Shown piece after piece: positions 17,111 to 25,600 of a stretch of 64,000 nt of DNA. The notes beneath the pieces were generated by a model. That model saw nothing but the letters and a program-made list of their open reading frames with translations, did no database searches and was not told where the DNA came from. Positions within the stretch are counted from its first letter, which is position 1; every line of letters begins with the position of its first letter. A program made the position numbers and the translations under genes. Source of the DNA: Frankia casuarinae (GTDB lineage: Bacteria; Actinomycetota; Actinomycetes; Frankiales; Frankiaceae); NCBI RefSeq assembly GCF_000013345.1, contig NC_007777.1, positions 2,294,001 through 2,358,000 of the forward strand, read 5' to 3'.

Positions 17111-18010
17111 TCAGATCCGGTGTTCGGTGAGTACCTCGGCGGTGAGTTCCTGGGCTTTCTGGGCGCGGTCGGGTTGCGCGAGGTGGACGGCCACGAACAG
17201 GGCGTCGAGGACCGTCGCGTGGATGATGCGGCTGCTCATGGCCTCGACTCGATAGTTTGTTTCGCTGCTGCCGGCGACGAGGGCTACGTCGGCCAGCCTC
17301 GTCAGGGGGGATCGGAAGAAGCTGGTGAGGGCTATGGTCGTGGCCCCTGCCGCGCGCGCCGCGGCGGCGCCGGCCAGGGTTTCGCGGGTCTGCCCGGTGT
17401 GGCTGATGGCCAGGCAGGCGGAGGCGGGAGGCAGCAGGCGCGCGGCCACGTGTTGGACGTGGGCGTCGGCGGGGGCTTCGGCGAGCAGGCCGAGAGTGCG
17501 GAAGCGGTAGGCGGCGTCCTGGGCGAGCGGGGCGGACGTCCCCGCGCCGATGAGCAGGACCCGGTCAGCGCATTGCAGGGCGTCGACCGCGCGGGTGAAT
17601 GCCGCGCGGTCGACGGTGCGGGTGGTCTCGGACAGGGCCGACTCGGTGCTGTGGAGGATCTTTTCCAGGATGGTGGCAGGGGAGTCGGCGTGGGTGACGG
17701 CCTCGTGGAGGCCGCGTTCGGGAGGAATCGCTTCGCCGGCGAGACGAATTTTGAGGTCGGCGAAGCCCTTGAGGCCGAGATCCTGACAGAACCGGACCAC
17801 GGTCGCGACGGAGGTGCCGGTCCGGTCGGCGAGATCGGTGACGGTGAGGTGAACGATCTCCCTCGGGTCGTCGAGGATCAGCTGGCCGATCTTGCGACCG
17901 CTGGGAGTGAGAGTCGGCAGGCAGGCGCGTAGGTGCGCGATGGTGCCGCCCGGCCCGGGGGTGGGTTGGGCGGGCTCGTCGATCGTCTCGACGGCCGTCG
18001 GTCCGGTCAT
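17111..18010 (-). CDS. MurR/RpiR-family transcriptional regulator
   Basis: A protein of 299 residues starting MTGPTAVET, chosen because GGGAGAG lies six bases upstream and the length fits the family; in-frame starts to 18124 are possible. The N-terminal HTH_6 domain contains LTVTDLADRTGTSVATVVRFCQ and LGLKGFADLKIRLA. The C-terminal SIS sugar-phosphate domain contains VLLIGAGTSAPLAQDAAYRF and CLAISHTGQTRETLAGAA. Such proteins sense phosphorylated sugars or related metabolites. It is divergent from a broken metE-like gene, with a 13-bp perfect palindrome between them, so it probably once controlled that gene. Confidence 0.88.
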   Translation of the reverse strand: MTGPTAVETIDEPAQPTPGPGGTIAHLRACLPTLTPSGRKIGQLILDDPREIVHLTVTDLADRTGTSVATVVRFCQDLGLKGFADLKIRLAGEAIPPERGLHEAVTHADSPATILEKILHSTESALSETTRTVDRAAFTRAVDALQCADRVLLIGAGTSAPLAQDAAYRFRTLGLLAEAPADAHVQHVAARLLPPASACLAISHTGQTRETLAGAAAARAAGATTIALTSFFRSPLTRLADVALVAGSSETNYRVEAMSSRIIHATVLDALFVAVHLAQPDRAQKAQELTAEVLTEHRI

Positions 18011-18120
18011 GGTCTCTCCCAACGTCGTCACCATCCTCGCGCTTTTCGGCTTCCAGCTTGCCGGTGGTGCGCTGTCATCTGCCGCATGGGCCGGATGAAG
18101 ATCTGTTCCTTTGGTAGAAA

Positions 18121-18133
18121 TCATACTGTATGA
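18121..18133. promoter_or_regulatory. palindromic operator candidate between rpiR and the metE-like pseudogene
   Basis: TCATAC-T-GTATGA is a perfect palindrome in an AT-rich patch, flanked further out by TAGAA (18115-18119) and TTCTA (18137-18141). It lies 111 bases upstream of the chosen rpiR start and 110 bases upstream of the pseudogene start, the right place to control both. A related sequence, TCATTATGTATGT (10 of 13 positions), occurs at 46602-46614 upstream of the intact metE-like gene. Confidence 0.45.
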
Positions 18134-18243
18134 AAATTCTATCCATCTAATGCATTCCGTTAAGAGGATGTTTCCTTCTGTCTCCGTCTCTCAGCCCTGC
18201 CCCCGCTGAGCCCGTTGACCGTCTGCCGTAAGCGAGGAGAGAT

Positions 18244-18540
18244 ATGAAGCTGAGCACCGACCGCATCGTGACCGCCCACGTCGGCAGCCTGCCGTGCCCA
18301 GGATGCTGGCCGAAGAGGTGCTCCAGCGGGAGCATCACGACCCGACCCCGGAGCGGGCACAGCGGCTGCCGGGAACCATCCGCCAGGCGGCCGCCGAGGC
18401 GGTGCGCCGCCATGCCGAGGTCGGCATCGACGTCGGCAACGATGGCGAGATGATCAAGATTGTCTATGCCACCTACGTCAAGGAGCGGCTGAGTGCCTGA
18501 GCGCCTGAGTGGCTTCGACGCGACCGCCGGGGCCAGGCCC
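18244..18540 (+). pseudogene. broken MetE-like (cobalamin-independent methionine synthase family) gene
   Basis: The start MKLSTDRIVTAHVGSLP matches the intact paralogue at 46804 (MKLSSDRILTTHTGSLP). A one-base frameshift near 18295 then continues PRMLAEEVLQREH, and later VGIDVGNDGEMIKIVYATYV ending KERLS. A stop follows, apparently created by a small repeat of ctgag units; after it LSGFDATAGARPIPP resumes the family sequence. The remaining two thirds, including the zinc site, is missing. A ribosome site (GAGGAGAG) is still present at 18233-18240. It is a dead copy of the gene that heads the 46.8-kb operon. Confidence 0.8.
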
Positions 18541-19310
18541 ATCCCGCCGAAGGCACCCGATCATGACCAGCGTCCCGCCGCCAACCGGGCCGTTCCCCGC
18601 ACCCGACGCGTACTGCGACTCACCCGCTGAGCATCGACCGCATCGCGGCCGAGTTCGGGGGACGGCCACCGTGGCGGACGGGTCCCTGCTGCCGTGTCGG
18701 TCGTACAGTTCCGATCCGGAACTGTACTCGGGAGAACAGCACCTGACCGGGCACAACCCGGGCCGTCGCCAACTCCAGGGTCTGGCGAGTACTGCACACC
18801 GACCACCGGCGTCCGCTCCCGACCCGTCGGACGGAATTCTCCGTGATCTGGGCGCTCTATTTCTATTCCCCGAGTTCTGCGTAGCCCTCCTTATCACCCT
18901 CCTGGTTCTGGCGGTGCCGGGTGGACCCGGCCCAGGCCGACCTCGTTTACCGCACCCACCATTCCGGCGCGCTGGCGGCCATCGTCCTGCACACCACATC
19001 CGCGTACCTGGCCCGTTCGGAGAGCCCGACATAATCGTATCGCCGTCCTCACCTGTCCTGGTGAGGACAGGTGAGTCGGAAGATACCGGCCGAACAACTT
19101 TCGCCGGCGCCTCCTGGTGGGTACGAAAAAATCCTCTGCACACACGGCACGGACGGACCGTCCGCGCCCGGTTCCCGCCGCCGTGTTAGCCCGGACGGGG
19201 TACCTGGTGAGATCGTGCGGGGTAGCACGAGGACGTCGCAGAGTACTGTCGCCAGGGCGATTCAACGTACACGTACGCCGATAAATTACGCAGGGAAGGG
19301 GCGTCCCGCC
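18541..19310. other. intergenic region, no supported gene
   Basis: About 770 bases. Several frames stay open but have the composition of random high-GC translation and no recognisable motif. The last part, 19225-19300, is less GC-rich (acgtacacgtacgccgataaattacg) and is a likely promoter and leader region for the secreted protein at 19311; its ribosome site is GGGAAGGGG. Confidence 0.45.
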
Positions 19311-20273
19311 ATGCGCTCGCGAAAAATGTATTTTGCCGCCGTCGGTGCTGCCGGCGCCCTGGCCGCCGCCGTGGCCGGTCCAGCCGGTGCCGCGTTCCCC
19401 GACGGGGTGCCCGGTTCCAGTCAGGTCACGCTCCCGGGCGGCTTCGCCCTGCGGCCAGATCTCGACGTGAGTATCGACAACGTCGTCGTCAACCCGACCC
19501 CGCCTCATATCGTCGCGCAGATCAACCCGTTGTTCCGCGCCTACTCGATCGGGGCGGCCGACATCAACCGGATCCAGAGCCACCTGCGGTCGCTCGACCT
19601 GCGATCGGCAGGCGGGCACGGCATGGTCTCGTGGACGCTGAAGAACGTCACCGATCATCCGGTCGCCTTCGGCTGGTTCTCGAAGGAGGGGCGGGGCGGC
19701 AACGGGGTGCTGGCGGCGGGTGCCTCGCGCACCTTGGACACGCATTCCTCCCTCGTCGTGGCCCGCGTGTTCGACCAGTCGTGGAACCCCTCACCCCAGC
19801 TGCCGACGATCGGTGTGTCGACCCACGGTCGGCCGGTGCCGGCCAGCGGACAGGGCCCGTCGACCGCGGCCACCACTACCGGCCTTACCGGCACCGGTCC
19901 TACCGGCACCGGCCCCGTCGCCCCGGGAGCCGGTATCGTGCCGGGCACGCGGGGCGAGGCGCCCTCGTACCCGCAGGCCTCTGGTGGCGGACAGGCCTCT
20001 GGTGGCGGACAGGCCTCTGGTGGCGGACAGGCCTCTGCTGGCGGACAGACTCCCGGTACTGGGGAGTCGACCGGTGGCGGACAGATCCCCGGTACCGCGA
20101 AGGCTCCCGGAACGGGAGAAGCCCCGGCCCAGGAGACGGGCTCGACATCACCCGTAACCAGCGGCACGACACCACAGGGCTCGCCCGGGCAGCAGGGCGG
20201 CACCGGCACCAGTACCGGCACGACGGTACCGGCGACGCCGATCACGACGAACACCGTCCCCTTCACGGGATGA
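19311..20273 (+). CDS. secreted repeat-containing protein
   Basis: A protein of 320 residues from ATG 19311, behind GGGAAGGGG. A clear signal peptide (MRSRKMYFAAVGAAGALAA, cleavage probably after AGA near residue 27) is followed by a folded part. That part includes VTLPGGFALRPDLDVSIDN, INPLFRAYSIGAADINRI and WTLKNVTDHPVAFGWF, which looks like an Ig-like beta domain. The last 130 residues are low complexity: Gly, Thr, Ser and Pro with four ASGGGQ-type hexapeptides. There is no sortase motif or membrane anchor. It is probably an extracellular or wall-associated protein of unknown function, next to a peptidoglycan cross-linking enzyme. Confidence 0.75.
   Translation: MRSRKMYFAAVGAAGALAAAVAGPAGAAFPDGVPGSSQVTLPGGFALRPDLDVSIDNVVVNPTPPHIVAQINPLFRAYSIGAADINRIQSHLRSLDLRSAGGHGMVSWTLKNVTDHPVAFGWFSKEGRGGNGVLAAGASRTLDTHSSLVVARVFDQSWNPSPQLPTIGVSTHGRPVPASGQGPSTAATTTGLTGTGPTGTGPVAPGAGIVPGTRGEAPSYPQASGGGQASGGGQASGGGQASAGGQTPGTGESTGGGQIPGTAKAPGTGEAPAQETGSTSPVTSGTTPQGSPGQQGGTGTSTGTTVPATPITTNTVPFTG
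19974..20045 (+). repeat. four tandem 18-bp units
   Basis: caggcctctggtggcgga is repeated four times in frame (19974-19991, 19992-20009, 20010-20027, 20028-20045, the last with one change), encoding QASGGG units in the disordered tail of the secreted protein. Confidence 0.95.
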
Positions 20274-20286
20274 CCGGCTCTATGGG

Positions 20287-21120
20287 ATGACAGAGGTGAC
20301 GGACGCGGGCACCCGGCGGCCTCGACCACCCGCCGGCTTGTCGGCGCCGCGCGCGTCGGCCGCGCTGATGGTCGCCGTGTGCGGGCTGCTGTTCCCGGCC
20401 GCCTGCGCGGTCGGTGGTGAGGGCATCGGCGCCGGCTCTTCGGCCACCGGTATGTCTTCGGCCATCCCCAGGTCTTCGGTAACCGCCAGGTCTTCTCGCG
20501 GCGCGGCGGCCGAGCCGGAGGCGGTGAACACGATTCTGACCGCGACCGTCGCCGGCGTGGACGTCTACCCAACGCCCATGTCCACCTGGCCCGCGTCGCG
20601 GCTGAGTAACCCGAATGAGGCGGGCGCGCCACGGGTCTTTCTCGTCACGGCGAGACTGCCCGGATGGTGGCAGGTCCTGCTGCCGATATGGCCCAACGGC
20701 AGCCGCGGATGGATCAGGGACGACCAGGTCCGCGCCAGCACCACCGCCTATCACCTGCAGGTCGTCCGCGGAGCCCACCAGTTGCGGCTGTATCGCGGGA
20801 ACACGCTCATATCCCTGTTCGTGGTGGCGGTCGGAACCACGGACACGCCGACCCCCGGGGGGCGGTACTACCTGACCGAACTGCTGCGGCCGCGGAATCC
20901 GACCGGACCCTACGGGCCCTTCGCCTTCGGCCTCTCGGGCTTCTCCACCTCACTGGCCTCCTTCGAAGGCCATGCTCCGATTATCGGTCTGCATGGCACC
21001 GACCAGCCCCACACGCTGGGGCGTGACGTCAGCCACGGCTGCATCCGCCTGAGTAACAGCGACATCACCTGGTTGGCGGGCATGCTGCCCCTGGGCACGC
21101 CGGTCGACATCGTCGCCTGA
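20287..21120 (+). CDS. L,D-transpeptidase lipoprotein (YkuD domain)
   Basis: A protein of 277 residues. A hydrophobic segment ALMVAVCGLLFPAAC ends in a lipobox-like PAAC, so it is probably a lipoprotein outside the membrane. Residues about 80-155 form an SH3-like region (VYPTPMSTWPASRL, then GWWQVLLPIWPNGSRGWI). The YkuD domain follows with GTDQPHTLGRDVSHGCIRLS, holding the catalytic S-H-G-C-x-R motif. It would make 3-3 cross-links in peptidoglycan or attach proteins to it. It starts 14 bases after the secreted protein and is probably co-transcribed. A strong hairpin terminator follows. Confidence 0.9.
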   Translation: MTEVTDAGTRRPRPPAGLSAPRASAALMVAVCGLLFPAACAVGGEGIGAGSSATGMSSAIPRSSVTARSSRGAAAEPEAVNTILTATVAGVDVYPTPMSTWPASRLSNPNEAGAPRVFLVTARLPGWWQVLLPIWPNGSRGWIRDDQVRASTTAYHLQVVRGAHQLRLYRGNTLISLFVVAVGTTDTPTPGGRYYLTELLRPRNPTGPYGPFAFGLSGFSTSLASFEGHAPIIGLHGTDQPHTLGRDVSHGCIRLSNSDITWLAGMLPLGTPVDIVA

Positions 21121-21140
21121 CCGGTCCCATCTCGACCTCG

Positions 21141-21172
21141 TCGGGGTCTGTCGCGGATGCGACAGACCCCGA
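21141..21172 (+). terminator. perfect 14-bp hairpin terminator
   Basis: TCGGGGTCTGTCGC, loop GGAT, GCGACAGACCCCGA. The 14-bp stem is perfect and begins 21 bases after the L,D-transpeptidase stop. Confidence 0.85.
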
Positions 21173-21189
21173 TGCCGATCTTGAATTAC

Positions 21190-21836
21190 TCAAGGCTGAA
21201 CCGGCAGCCCGGCAGCCCGGCAGCGGCTGGCCGCGGGGCAGAGCCGGTTCTGCGGGGTCGGCTGGGTGGATGCCGGCGCAGGAGCGCGAAGCCGAGGGTG
21301 GCGATCCATACTCCACCAGAGTGTGGAGCCGAGGAAGCCCGCCGATTCCCATGCGGGGACCCCGGGGATCGCGGTGGTCAGGATGTCGCCCTGGTTGAGC
21401 AGGTAGATGGCGCTTGCGACCAGGCCCAGCATGCCCACAGCGGCGGGAAGCAGACGGCGGCGGAGGATGATCACGGAGATCGTCGTCGACCAGGCGATGG
21501 CGAGCGTCTGGCCGAGGTGCTCGCCAAGCAGGGCGCCGCCGAGCTGGTGTTGTGCGAGCCAGGCGGCGTCGACGGCTGCTCGGGTCGTCGTGTCGCCGGC
21601 CATGTACTGCCGTGCCAGCGGCGGCACGACGAAAACCCAGCGCAGGAATCCGGCGAGCGCGAGCACGATCGCGGCGGAGCCGACCCAGGTCGCGGCGCGC
21701 AGGACGGGATCGTCCCGGCGACCGAGGGCCGTGGGCAGCAGCAGCGTCGGCGGTAGTAGCAGAGCGTAGGTCCAGCCGGTCGCGAACCAGGTCCAGACCA
21801 GGCCGGTGCCGCCTCGATGGAAGGACGGAAGGACGA
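21190..21836 (-). pseudogene. truncated membrane protein
   Basis: The minus-strand frame reads GLVWTWFATGWTYALLLPP, then ATWVGSAAIVLALAGFLRW, then LGQTLAIAWSTTISVII and AAVGMLGLVASAIYLLN: at least four hydrophobic helices with the look of DUF4386-like integral membrane proteins, though the assignment is tentative. It lacks an N-terminus: homology starts abruptly at about 21836, a few bases from where the TetR fragment on the other strand begins. The C-terminal 40 residues are Pro/Ala-rich and probably not native. A three-copy ggcagccc repeat at 21204-21225 lies in that tail. Confidence 0.5.
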
Positions 21837-21848
21837 CTCGGTGGCCCG

Positions 21849-22184
21849 ATGGACGGCCCCAACGCGCTCGCGCTCAACGAGCGGCTGCTCGCGGCGCTGG
21901 CCGACGGCGGGGTAGCGGCGGCGAACGCGGCCCGGTCCGCATATCTGCTGATCGTGTACGTGCTGGGCGCCATCGCGTTGGAGGCCGCCGAGCCGCACGA
22001 GCCGGGAACCACCGAGGCGGAGCGGATCGCCGCCCGCCGTGACGCGTTCGCGGCCGTGCCCGTCGAGCATTACCCACGCACCGCCAGCCAGATTGACGTG
22101 CTGGCCGCCTACGTCACCACCGAGCAGTTCAGCTGGGGCCTCGACCGTGTCCTTGACGGCATCGAACGCCTCATTGACCCCTGA
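21849..22184 (+). pseudogene. TetR-family regulator, C-terminal domain only
   Basis: 111 residues: LNERLLAALADGGVAAANAA, then a hydrophobic helix SAYLLIVYVLGAIALEAAEP, then EHYPRTASQIDVLAAYV and FSWGLDRVLDGIERLI. This is the ligand-binding half of a TetR/AcrR protein with the characteristic final F-x-x-G-L-D-x-x-L-D-G. The DNA-binding half is absent, and a membrane-protein fragment abuts on the other strand, so a deletion has joined two genes. Without a DNA-binding domain it cannot act as a repressor. It is not likely to control the NRPS downstream. Confidence 0.7.
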
Positions 22185-22612
22185 GCGCGGGCAGTTCGTC
22201 GGCGCGGAGTCAAGGCTGTGGGATATTTTCAGTGGCGCTTCTCGCGCGTCCGCATCGAAAATCTTGTCGGGATTTCAGCGGTACCTCCTGGCCGGGCGGT
22301 GAACGGCCAATGAATCGGTCGGAATGGCGTCGGAATGGCGTCGGAATGAAGGTGGATAAAGCCGCTGTTCGGTGCTGCTCGATCGCCATCTCGAATGAAT
22401 CGATAGCGCTGTGTAATAAGTGTTGACGACCTTCGTGGCGTGGGCCACAGTACCGGTTGAAAGTGGTGCTCGGCAGGTTGACCTGCTCGTGGCGACGAGA
22501 GGAAGCCGTTTCGAATTCCAGTAGTCTGGGCCAGGTCGGCTTTCCACATAGCCTCGCCGTGGGGCCAGACCTCCGGTCGGAAAAGTCGACCCAACGTTAC
22601 GAGAGGCTCGAT

Positions 22613-25600
22613 ATGCACAACCCGGAAGGGCGCGGCACCTCGCCAGGTCCGGTGGCGCCGACGAGCGCGCGCCGCCTCGGGTCGGGAGCCGTGCGGTCGG
22701 GCGGAGACGTGGAAAGGATTCCGCTGTCGGCGGTGCAGCACGCAATGCTGTTGCACAGTGGCAGCGCTCCCGGCGAGGGATTCTACGTTCTGCAGAAGTT
22801 GTTCACGTTGCGGGAGCAGCTGAATCTGGCGGTGTTCGAGCAGGCACTGCGGGACCTGTTCGACTGGCATCCGATGCTGCGGACCAGGCTTCTGCTGGAC
22901 CATCCGGACGGTCCGAGCCAGGTGGTCAGCAGTGATGTCGATGTGTCCTTGCCCGCGCGGGACTGGAGGCAGTTGGACAGCGCAACTCGGCAACAGAGCC
23001 TGCGCGAATACCTCGACGATGACAAGCGCCGGTCCTTCGATTTCGCGGCCGGGCCCCCGATGCGGTTCGCGGTCTTCCGCATGGATAATCATGAATACGA
23101 GTTCGTCTGGACGACCCATCATGCACTGATGGACGGGCGCTCCCTTTTCATGGTGAGCGCGGAACTCTTCGAACGGTACGATCACCTGCTCGTCGGGCGC
23201 CGGGCCGAGCGTCCCCGTCCGCGCCCGTACCGGGACTACGTCGCCTGGCTGGCCGAGCAGGACCTTGTCGCAGCGGAGTCGTTCTGGCGTGCCGATCTGG
23301 CTGGTGTTACGGAGCCCACGCCATTCGTCGTCGACGTGGTCCGCGTCCCCGACCCCGGTGAGAACGTCCTGACGGCCGTGGAGACCGAGCTTTCGGAAGA
23401 GATGACCAGGGCACTGGAACTCCTGGTCCGTGAGCAACAGGTAACCGCTAATAACGTCGTGCAGGCGGCGTGGACGGTCCTCCTGCAACAGCTCAGTGGC
23501 CGCCATGACGTAGTATTCGGTACAACCCGGGCATGTCGCGGATTCCTGGACGGCGCCCAGGACATGCTTGGTCTCTTTCTCAATACGCTGCCATTCCGCG
23601 TCGTCGCCCCGAGCACGATGACCGTGATCGAGCTGCTGAAGCGGCTGCGACGGCATCAGCTGGCGCTGCGAGAGTTTGAGCACACCTCGCCGACCCGTAT
23701 CCACACCTGGAGTGATATTCCGGCCTCGCTCCCGATGTTCGAGAGTCTGCTCATCTTTGAGAACTACCTGCCTGCTACCCGGCTGCGGTCGCTGGGGGGT
23801 TCCTGGCGGCACCGGGAATTCCGTCTGGAGGAGCAGACGAATTACCCGCTCACTCTCTATGCGAACCACGACCACCGCCTCATCCTCAGGATCGGTTATG
23901 ACCGCCGCCGTTTCACCGACAAGACGGTAGAACGGATGGGATCCCAGGTTCGGCGGTTGTTGGAGGCGATGGTTGCCGCCCCGGAGGTCCCCCTCGGTGC
24001 GCTTCCGAAACTTGCCCCGGAGGAGCTGGCCGGCCGGCGGACGAAGGGACTGGCCGGGCCGGTCGGACCGGTTGAGCCGGTTGAGCCGGGGGAGCCGGCT
24101 GGAGTTGTCGAGCACGAGACCGACTGGGTACGGCGCCTGATGTCCGTCGAGCCGCTCGACCTCCCGCGCCGTAATCCGGTCGCGGATCCGCCGCACCGGT
24201 ACCGGGATATCCGATTCCCCGTCCCCGCTGATCTCGCCGGCGTGGAGGAGAAGATGGCCGCACGGGATGGTGACGGCCGGGGGCGCGATAGGTCCGAATG
24301 GTTGCTCACGGTGCTGCTGGCCTTCCTGGTTCGATTCAGCGGTGCGGACGGTCCGGACGTCGACCTGTCGTGGGAAGCCGAATCCGACGCCTCGGGCGGG
24401 GATGGCATACCGCTTGCCCGCCATCGGCCGTTCCGGGTGCCCTCGCTCAACGAGAGCCGGGGTTTCCTGGAGTTCCGCCGTGAGGTGGCCAGGCAGCTCC
24501 GCCTGTTCAGCGGGCGTAGCGGCCACCCCCGCGACCTAGGGGTTCGTCACGCGGAGCTACGTGCGTGCGCGCCATGGGCCGAGCGCGGCATGCCGGTCGC
24601 CGTCGAGCTGGTTGACAATCTCGATGTCGCTGCCGAGCCGCGGTCCGCGACCGTGCTGTTCGCGCAGATCCCGCGAGACGGTGAGGGATGCCGCTGGCTC
24701 ATCGCCGAGAACGTCCTGCAAACTGGTGCGGCCGACACGATGCGCTCCATGTTCGTCGCGTTCCTCGAGGCCCTCACGGGCTCCGCGACGGCCGATCTGA
24801 CCCAGCTCCCGCTATTGTCGCCCGAGGACACGCAACGTGTGCTTGTCACCTGGAACGACACGGACGCCGACTACCCGCGCGACCTGTGCGCGCATCAGTT
24901 GTTCATACGGCAGGCACGTAGCCGTCCCGAGGCACCCGCCGTCGTCTGCTCTGATCGCAGTCTCTCGTACGGCGAACTTGATCGACGGTCGACGCGCCTC
25001 GCCGCGTTCCTCGGTCGCCACGGCATCGGTCCCGGCAGCCTTGTCGGCATCTACCTCGAGCGGTCGGAAGAAATTGTTGTCGCTGTACTCGGCGTGATGA
25101 AATCCGGAGCGGCCTTTGTGCCGTTGGATCCGGTGTATCCACCCGACCGCATCACTCAGATGCTCACCAGTTCGGGGTCGACACTGCTGCTCACCCGGAC
25201 GAGTTTGGAGCCCGATGTCCGGGACTGCCCGGCGACCGTCGTCACGCTCGATCAGTACTGGGATGTGATCGCGACAGCCGGGGGCGGTCCGGGCGAGGAA
25301 CATGACGAGGAATCTGACGAGGAAAAATATGACCGAGGGTCACCGGAGGGTCGTGCTTATGTAATCTACACGTCGGGGTCGACCGGCCGGCCCAAGGGGG
25401 TGGATGTCGGCCACCGGGCCCTGACGAACCTTCTGTGCTCGATGGCGCGGACTCCAGGATTTACCGAGTACGACCGCCTGCTGGCGGTGACCACGGTCTG
25501 CTTTGACATCGCCTACCTCGAGCTTCTCCTGCCGCTGGTGACAGGCGGGCAGGTCGAGGTGGTACCCGCCGATGTCGCCAGTGACGGGTTCGAACTGCGG

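Noticed and set aside
18509-19189. 226-codon plus-strand open frame after the metE-like pseudogene
   Set aside because: Composition is like random high-GC translation, with no ribosome site at its start and no motif.
19974-20045. possible CRISPR-like repeat array
   Set aside because: The four 18-bp units are directly adjacent without spacers, in frame, and encode QASGGG repeats in a secreted protein.
22229-24526. 765-codon open frame on the minus strand opposite the NRPS
   Set aside because: It is an antisense shadow of the synthetase gene in high-GC DNA; its translation has no domain and the plus-strand frame has clear NRPS motifs.
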